This document shows, in pieces, positions 56,900 through 64,000 of a stretch of DNA of 64,000 nt. The stretch spans positions 248,001-312,000 of the forward strand of contig JAVYIG010000415.1 in assembly GCA_035222895.1 (NCBI GenBank), given 5' to 3'. The notes below the pieces were generated by a model that saw only the letters and a list, made by a program, of their open reading frames with translations, had not been told where the DNA came from and searched no databases. The DNA is from Strongylocentrotus droebachiensis. Its lineage: Eukaryota; Echinodermata; Echinoidea; Camarodonta; Strongylocentrotidae. Positions within the stretch are counted from its first letter, which is position 1. Each line of letters opens with the position of its first letter. A program made the position numbers and the translations under genes.

Positions 56900-58470
56900 A
56901 TGTTGGTTAAAGGGATCGTTTAACAATGTTAAATCTGAGATGCATGGCCATTTGTGTTTTCAGTGTCTGTAATATGGTGTTATATTGAAGCCTTAAAAGG
57001 ATTGCGCTTCAAAATGATCATAAAGTGCCTCAAAAAAGTAAATATCTTTGAGTGACCGGTTTTTACCATACTCGTTTTACCCAATAGACTGTAGTGTTAT
57101 GAAAATGATGCCTGTAAACAGTGAATGTAAGACTACGTGTATGAGGTACACGTCCATCATTGGATTCGCATAATGCATGTTTGGCCCCACGGGCCAGATT
57201 AAGTTGAAATTGCTACTTAATTCCAACAATAATGAAGAATAGCATAACATACCGAGAAAGCACACTGGGATAGCGTTCTGTACACCTGTCAATCATACAT
57301 GATTGGCATTGTGACGTATCCGTCAGGCTGTAGTCTGTATTACAAGACCTTATCTCGCACCTGTAACAGGTTGTTGATCAAGAGTATTATGTCTAGAATT
57401 ATGAATAGTAAACAACGAAACAACCTGTAATTTGAATTCAAGGACATGTACTTTCTAAAATATCATCTTTGCCAGGGATTATGTTTTTGGATGTAAATGG
57501 AGCTCAATACTTGACATGAAACTGAAAGAGGTGTTTATTTTCTGGAGATAAGGTGTTAAAACAATTAAAACTTATAATGCGTAAAATTTAAATGGTAAAT
57601 TTCAAGTGTGCCAATGAAAGGTTTATTGAAATATTGGTGTATACTTTTCTCGCGAAGCTATCACAATCATTTATCCATTCCAACTCCCTGCTTATCCTCT
57701 GCTTATAAATTTCATCATTTTGTCTTCAATGGTGGGGGGGGGGGGTGATATTGCAATCGGTAGACGAAATTCAAGAGGTTTAGCAGTGTAGGTCGCTGCA
57801 TGGTATCATTGGGTTCCCCTTCCCTATATCAATTAATGTCTATATCAATTAATGTCTCCTTATTATGCTGTCATTCAACGATGTTTGTGCGAAAGGGGGG
57901 GGGGGCTGGCCCCGTTTACCCCTCTATCCATGCTAGCCCGCGGTATAAACAGTATTCACCAAGGAAAAGAATCTCACAAACTCCCTTTTCAAACAATCCA
58001 TTCGCTCCATCATGCGAACATTGCTGTCCGAAACATTGCCCTCTCTCGGACAAACTCGCAACACTATTCATTCATCTAACCATCCTTCAGAATTTGGGCT
58101 CATCTTATACTTATAGGGAAATCCTACCCATACAGACAACTACTCTAAAAGAAGGCAGACAAATCACAGAAGCAAACTGATGAAAGTTTCAATTAAATCT
58201 GACAAAATATAGGAAAGTTATGCATTTTTTAAAGTAATAATCACTATAAGTATGGGCACTTCAAATTAGCTGAAGCGGTAATGTCAATGTGATGTAATGA
58301 CGTACTACTTTCCCATCTGTTCCAGAATATGAAATGACTAAAATTTATAATTTTCGAGTGTGGCTAGATCATTGGAACTTCGTGGCCAAAAGTCGCCATA
58401 TTTTCCACCATTATAAGCACCAGGCTCATGAATATTAAAAAAAAAAACAGACATCCTCAAAGGTGTCAGG
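56900..58470. other. Non-coding stretch with a dispersed repeat
   Basis: 58110-58345 matches the first half of the intron 6 repeat at 25989. The remainder shows no exon. Poly-G runs occur near 57735 and 57895. Confidence 0.45.
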
Positions 58471-58481
58471 AGTGGGATGTG

Positions 58482-58640
58482 TTGTGGTCCGGTGGACAAG
58501 TCTCCGGACTGTGAACCACAATGTACGGGGTTCGAATCCCCATCGCAGCACTAACTCCACCCAGATGAGGTAAATGGGCAAGTTCCTTGAAATGCTCGAG
58601 CGCTGTAATGGCAGCCGTGCTAATGCCAGGGTAATAATAC
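58482..58640 (+). mobile_element. tRNA-derived SINE-like repeat, second type, copy 2
   Basis: GTGTTGTGGTCCGGTGGACA, then CTCCGGACTGTGAACCAC and GGGGTTCGAATCCCC, closed by GCAGCACT. It is close to the 43188 copy and better preserved. The head is tRNA-shaped, but the anticodon stem does not pair cleanly. Confidence 0.72.
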
Positions 58641-58784
58641 TTGAGCGAGGGGAGTGGCATTGTGGCAGTCTATTGCGTTCTTGGATGAAAATATTGCTGA
58701 AACCTTGTTTCTAATGATAAGACTTCTCAATCCTTTACCAGTGTTAAAATGAGGAAAACATAGAAATAGAGTGAAAAAGGGAGA

Positions 58785-58799
58785 CAGAGAGAGAGAGAG

Positions 58800-58839
<40 letters not shown>

Positions 58840-58983
58840 GTAATGTTGAATATCGCTTGATATCCTCATCATGAATTAAACAAAAGATGAAAGCACTTTC
58901 AATTTCGGGGAGCATGGATGGAAAGAGGTGAAGAGGAGGAGGGTTGGAGAGAGATATAAATGGAGAGAGAGAGAGAGAGAGAG
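58785..58983. repeat. (GA)n microsatellites
   Basis: Two runs, about 58785-58836 and 58965-58983. Confidence 0.9.
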
Positions 58984-58989
58984 ATATGC

Positions 58990-60740
58990 GAGAGAACCAA
59001 ACCACACCAAACCAATACTATAACAATCAAAGAGTGGAATCTTCACTCTCTGTCGAAAGTGGACAACATTTTCACTCCAAAATACATTTTATTTAAGCAG
59101 AAGTTAAACATTAACCTCCATTTTCGTCATGTCGGGAGTGGATTTGGTAAAAAATAGAAGAGGGAATCGTGGAATCCAGCCAAGACAGAGAATAAGAATA
59201 ACCTCAGTTGCACTTTAGGGGCACTGAGTCCCGGTTTCTGAAGAGTTGTTTAAATCAGGCTAAAGTGGGCGTTAAATCCGCTTTTTGTTTGGCATACAGT
59301 GGGACGACTTCCAAAAAAAGTTTTCGTTGACACATGCTTTGTCCATGTTTTAAGTGGTAACTCAACCCGCGCGGAAAATTGGACAAAAGACCTTCCGAAC
59401 TAATCATACTAATAGATATATTAGTAAGACTTCACTCCCTTGAGAAAGTTACATCATGGATTAGAGGCGTAACCAGTGTTCATATGGAGAAGGTTTAGGG
59501 GGGGGGGGGGCTGACATGAAGTGAATATACCAACAGATTTAGCAAAGATACGTTTCACCCTACAAAGCGTAAATGTTTGAGTGCCCTTTTTTTATAGCTC
59601 ATATGGTTAGGTTCATGATTTACCCTATAGCAATTCCGGTGAGTACAATGTACAGCAAGGTATTTAAGTAGATAATCAAATCTACTTGTCAAATGTACCT
59701 GTCTTCAGTAAGTTCATTTGGAATTTAAAAGAAAAAAGTGTCAAGGGGAGGGGGGAGGACTAGGATACTTATAAAGGGGAAGGGATTTTAAAAACATTTT
59801 CCTCAAACGTAAGTAGCATTATATTGTCATATTATTTGTGTGCGAATTCACTCAATATCTCTGATGAGCCCCCAGTACCGCCCCTATGAACAAGATTTGT
59901 TTTCCTTCTCGCTTTCCCATACTTTTCAGAATTTGACAGTTTTAAACGGGAGGGGGTGGGAGGTAAGGGACACAATAAGGGCTTACGGAACATTGACATG
60001 TACCAAAGGAATGTTTAATACTTCTTGATGAGGTGGGAAGGGGCCCGTTGTGCTCCCGACAATCCACAACTAAAGTAATTTACTCACTGACAATCACGAA
60101 ATAAATTGACATTACAAACATAGCGAAGATGTAACAAGTTTCCTAATTATCTATAATCCTTATGACATTCTTTTTTCTATCTGAGAAACCCTTCAAAAAG
60201 TACAGTTTTGGGAGATAAAATATGTGTAACGATCCCTTCACGCCTCAGAATAAATAGTCATATTGTTACCTACCAGAATCCCTAAATGTATCCCGCTAAA
60301 TGCAATGATACATTTTCCTTTCCTTGGCGGGGATTAGCACGAATAAGCTGTCATGATTACTTTTTAATTGGTAACTTTAGAGTCCCCCTTGAAGATAAAT
60401 ACTTTTCTGACACTTGTAAAACTTCTAAGAAGGATTGATATAGGTTTAGATTACGAAAATAGTAATTATGAAAGGTTATATATTAAGCTCAGGTAGCAAA
60501 CGGGAAATTGGAAGGAAACCTGTTGACTTATTCTCGAGGGGCTGGATGGGTCACAGTGTATCAAGACAAATATCTTGCCAAATATTCTCACATGTTTTCC
60601 GTGATTGCCAATGCATTTTAGTATCAATAAAGAAAGGAGCTGAATGCTTTATACATGTTTTTGGTTCCGGTAATAATAACAGACCTTAATTAACAAACGC
60701 CCAATATTTCGCGTATAAGCGATGCTGAATCACATGATTA
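58990..60740. other. Non-coding stretch
   Basis: A poly-G run occurs near 59500. No exon or mobile element was recognised. Confidence 0.4.
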
Positions 60741-60744
60741 AACC

Positions 60745-61570
60745 ACTCAAAGTCAAACCAAAGCAAACCAAATCAAACCAAATCAAATAAATTCAACTGA
60801 ATTAAAGCAGAACGAAGCAAATAGAATCAAATCAAATCAAATCGAACCAAACCGAGTCAAACCGAATCTAATCAAAGCAAAGCAAATCAAATCAAATAAA
60901 ACAAATCAAATAAATTCAAACCGAATCAAATCCAATTAAAGGTACTATGTCCCATTTGCAGGCCCCCAAAAATGAAAAGGTTAAATCCCAACGGCATTTG
61001 AAAGATTAATACTAATTTAGAACTTCCCTAAAAAAGTTGGGGCTTGAAAATATCTTCAAGTGGGAAAATAACGACTATTAGTTGTCAAATCGACTTTAGG
61101 GCTATAGAGTCCAAAAATAATAGTCTTGATTTTCAGACAACTGTACCGAATGGTCATACGTTTTATGCTGCGCAAAGATTCAATCATTTAATCTTGGCCA
61201 TCACAAAAAGTGGGTTATTGATGTAGACAAATGCTCATGTACCCTTCACAACTCTTTTCATGTATGTTATTACCAAAGAAGAAAAAAAGCTAGTCAGGCA
61301 CTCAATAGTGTCTGACAGTGAAGTCTAGCAAGTAAACGGGTTTCCTTGCATAATTTGAATATGAGGACACTGCTAACGTTTAAATTTCACAGATAGGACA
61401 TACATGACATATTCATAATTCCTGCAAAGTTCTACAGAATTTGAGGTTGGCTGCAAAAGGGACATAGTACCCTTAAACCAAATCAAATTTAATCAAATCA
61501 GACAAATCAAATGAATCAGGGAAAATCAAATTAAATCAAAGCAAAGCAAATAAGTCAAAATAAAATCAAA
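60745..61570. repeat. (AAATC/AAACC)n pentamer array interrupted by a MITE
   Basis: Diverged AATCA/ACCAA pentamers run from about 60750 to 60935 and resume at 61477-61570 on the other side of the family A element. Confidence 0.85.
60936..61476 (+). mobile_element. TTAA MITE family A, copy 3
   Basis: It begins TTAAAGGTACTATGTCCC and ends GGGACATAGTACCCTTAA, 541 bp, inserted into the pentamer array. Its interior is very close to the 41727 copy. Confidence 0.85.
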
Positions 61571-61602
61571 AGTCAACAAATGTTATTGGATGTAACTGGT
61601 AT

Positions 61603-61680
61603 GATGTGGTCCAGTGGATAATTCACCGGACTGAGCTGAGAGTAACAAGGTACGAGGTTCGATTACCTGCCCCGGTTATT
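61603..61680 (+). repeat. tRNA-like SINE head
   Basis: GATGTGGTCCAGTGGATAAT (A box) and GAGGTTCGATTACC (B box), related to the 43188 and 58482 heads but with a different middle. Confidence 0.6.
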
Positions 61681-61791
61681 ACGTCCTCAACCCAGGTGTA
61701 GCAAGTGGTTGTATGACTTTTTCCTAGAGCTAAAGCCGGGGTAGACTATTACTTATTTATAAACCTTCCTGGATGCGTATAACGTAGTTCT

Positions 61792-62569
61792 ATGATTATG
61801 TTATATGCGCAAACCAGGAGCGGAATGTTATTAATTTTTATTAATATTAACATTTTTCTTCTTCGTTTTGTTGCCTTCCAATTCATGCCGACAGCCCTAT
61901 GTCACGGGGACCATGGACAGAGTTTGTACGAACAGGAGAGAATCTTTCTAGATCTTCGTACGGGTATCGTAGAACAAGGTCAGGGCGACTTCATCAAACT
62001 CTTGGTCTATCCAAAAGCCTCGCCGAACTTCGGCTGCGACGGACAAGCCGTGCTCAAAATCTCGTTTGCTGGGCCCTACAGGATGGCCAGGTTCTTTTTG
62101 GACTACTACGAACCGCCGCGAAATTGGACATTGGATATTTCGGACTCGCCCGGTGGCGACGGGATGGGAGGCGACGGCGACTTGACGTCTAACATGGCGG
62201 AATTGCAGATACGCGACAAGCAGATGCGCGTCTATAGCAACGGACTCTCAGGGTATACATCGGAGACCTTAAACGGCGGTCTCCTTCTCAAGATCGTCGA
62301 CGATGTCGTCGAAGCCGGCACCAAGCTCAAACTGGAGATCGCTGACGAGAAGGTCAGGTGGAATAACCGCGAAAACAGCAAAGGGGTCATGGAAAGTCGG
62401 TATTTATTCATGCTGAATGGCCAGACGCCCGAATACGGGGAGATGGACCACGATATTTACGTCGGATTGAATCGGGTACCTTCGAGCACGTCTCGGACAG
62501 GTTCGGGTCTTTGTCGGGCGACGATCATCATGCTGTCGGAAAGAGATCCGGAACCAACCACTGAGTCCG
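61792..62569 (+). CDS. First (or early) exon of an unrecognised secreted or membrane protein
   Basis: I do not recognise this protein. The frame encodes 259 codons and ends at a good donor (GAGTCCG|GTAAGT, phase 1), so the gene continues right of the window. From the ATG at 61825 a hydrophobic stretch ([20 protein letters not shown]) looks like a signal peptide. However, a pyrimidine tract ending GCCGACAG at 61894 could instead be an acceptor, with the exon starting at 61895. After that, composition shifts to GC-rich, CpG-rich coding sequence. Numbered from 61792, the mature part has few Cys (37, 82 and one near the end), an NWT glycosylation site (111-113), a Gly/Asp loop (GGDGMGGDGD, 121-130), and alternating strand-like segments that suggest a beta-rich extracellular domain. 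That fold is a guess. Confidence 0.65.
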
Positions 62570-62821
62570 GTAAGTCACATTTGTCTTAAACAAATATTAT
62601 CTATTTCTTGAATATGATTTCCTTTTCTAAAGTGACAAAAGTTTCCTTTGCGCAAATCTTCGCGACGAGGCATTCATAGCCTACCGTGAGAGATAGTTGC
62701 TATACTGACACAGGAGCGGGCTCGAATGTCAAATCATCTAGCTCCAAATAGTTTCCTCCCACAGATAATCTCTCTGGAAGGGAACATCTTCGGCGCTTTT
62801 TGAATTTGACGTATAACCGCG

Positions 62822-63035
62822 TGCAACTTCCGGTGGCATAACTCTCTCTACGAGCTCTGTTTTTCAAATCTTGCACGTCAGGTAGGTGCATTGCTCGGGA
62901 ACGCAGCGAACCGTTTATCACGAATGCAACTTCCGGTGGCCTAACTATCTCTACGATCTATGTTTTTCAAATCTTGCATGTCAGGTAGGTGCATTACTCG
63001 GGGACGCAACGAACAGGTCTTGCACGAATGTAACT
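62822..63035. repeat. Tandem duplication of about 103 bp
   Basis: TGCAACTTCCGGTGGC occurs at 62822 and 62925, and a shortened TGTAACTT at 63029. TTTTTCAAATCTTGCA and GTCAGGTAGGTGCATT are kept in both full copies. It lies in the intron after the 61792 exon. Confidence 0.8.
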
Positions 63036-63039
63036 TACT

Positions 63040-64000
63040 TCATACGGGACTTGGAACAAAAAAAGGGGGAAAAAGTCCGCGGTTATCACTCATTTTCAAT
63101 GAATACTACGAATGTCAACAAAACGTGCTGGTTGGTAATTGTCTGATGATGTAGCATCAGCGGTTGGTTTTATCGCTGCTGGAGATTGAATATGACCTGT
63201 CAGGTACCTAGGTCTGCAGAATGCTTGAAGTAGACCAGGCATCAGCTGATCATTAGCCGCCAAGACAGACTTACATCCAGTTGATATAGTTTATAATGCT
63301 AAAGATGATATATGATGTCATTGTTAAATCTATTCAATATTTTTGTCTCAGCTAGATGAATAATCTTTAGCTCTTCAAATCGGCGTTTGTAGATGTTTTT
63401 CTTTCAGTCTTACAATGCTAAAACAAAAGAGCATAATTATGTATATAATACAATGCACGGAATAAGCATCTGCATGATATGGTAGGAAATTAATGTCAAA
63501 TTGATTACAAATGTATTGAGTTTGTCATAAATTTCAAGTTGCCAATTCAAAGATACTCGCGCGTATTTTCCAATAAATGATTATTCAAGAAACTAATATC
63601 GAAGATCTGTTACGGCATAAAATAGACAAGATTTAGAGCCTTTTCATGCATTGTTTGTAGAACGTAAAACATACTTCGAGAGCACCTTAAACATTTATAA
63701 AGGTGTTTACCAACTTCTTAAATAGAGTTTTTTGACTGACAAGTTTGAGCACCTATTTCAACATCTCTTTCTTGTGTTTTTTGTTAAACTCCGCATCACG
63801 CAGGGAACTTTTTGAGGGCATGGGATGGCGGCGACTGCTAATTGTGTCGTTCTGTCCACGTACCTTCCATTTTGAACTAGCGTTCGTTGACACTCTCTCG
63901 AATAACTGGGGAAGGAGGTTATTCCAATCACCGCCGTATTCTCTAGCAGTGGATAGCAATAAATCGTTAAAATCGTGGAAGACGAGACTTTGGTTCCGTT
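63040..64000. other. Intron or flank to the window edge
   Basis: AT-rich. No exon is supported. Confidence 0.4.

Noticed and set aside
57800-58180. 126-codon plus-strand frame
   Set aside because: It overlaps a dispersed repeat and a poly-G run, with no recognisable domain.
63753-64000. Possible reverse-transcriptase tail (NWGRRLFQSPPYS... on the plus strand)
   Set aside because: The match to LINE C-termini is too weak, and the sequence runs off the window.

Overview
The window is nuclear DNA from an animal: AT-rich, intron-bearing, and crowded with microsatellites, inverted-repeat (MITE-like) elements and tRNA-derived SINE heads. An echinoderm, probably a sea urchin, is suggested by the dense TACATGTA and GTAGGCCTAC palindromes and by the repeat style. 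That assignment is inference and was not checked against a database. No prokaryotic, viral or organellar gene was seen.

Left part (0.5-16 kb, minus strand): a two-exon gene for a TNF-receptor-superfamily-like type I membrane protein. The upstream exon (15226-16009) carries signal peptide, one cysteine-rich domain and the transmembrane helix. The terminal exon (536-1860) carries a long cytoplasmic tail. The 13.4 kb intron between them joins the two reading frames exactly, predicting about 702 residues. This intron holds most of the TACATG-rich DNA, a TIR element with an internal minisatellite, and several tandem duplications. One of these duplications repeats the acceptor site of the terminal exon.

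Middle part (19.5-31.1 kb, plus strand): a complete 11-exon gene for PDHX, the E3-binding protein (protein X) of the mitochondrial pyruvate dehydrogenase complex. All junctions have GT..AG and matching phases, and the spliced CDS is 1425 nt (474 aa). Its introns contain two decayed partial copies of exon 8, several hairpin MITEs, a tandem array with nuclear-receptor-type DR1 motifs, and a pair of RFX X-box-like sites. It lies head to head with the TNFR-like gene, about 3.5 kb apart.

Right part (31.1-64 kb): mostly non-coding and repeat-rich. It contains TTAA-flanked MITE copies (one nested inside another MITE, with empty-site relatives in the window), SINE heads, a LINE ORF2 remnant, long GA/G-rich tracts, and a GC-rich block near 38.3-38.8 kb. 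At 61.8-62.6 kb a GC-richer exon starts a secreted or membrane protein that I do not recognise. It ends at a good splice donor and continues beyond the window.

No pathway links the three genes. The most unusual signal is that two unrelated genes each contain a short tandem array made of an intron 3' end plus the start of the following exon, with the extra copies decayed.
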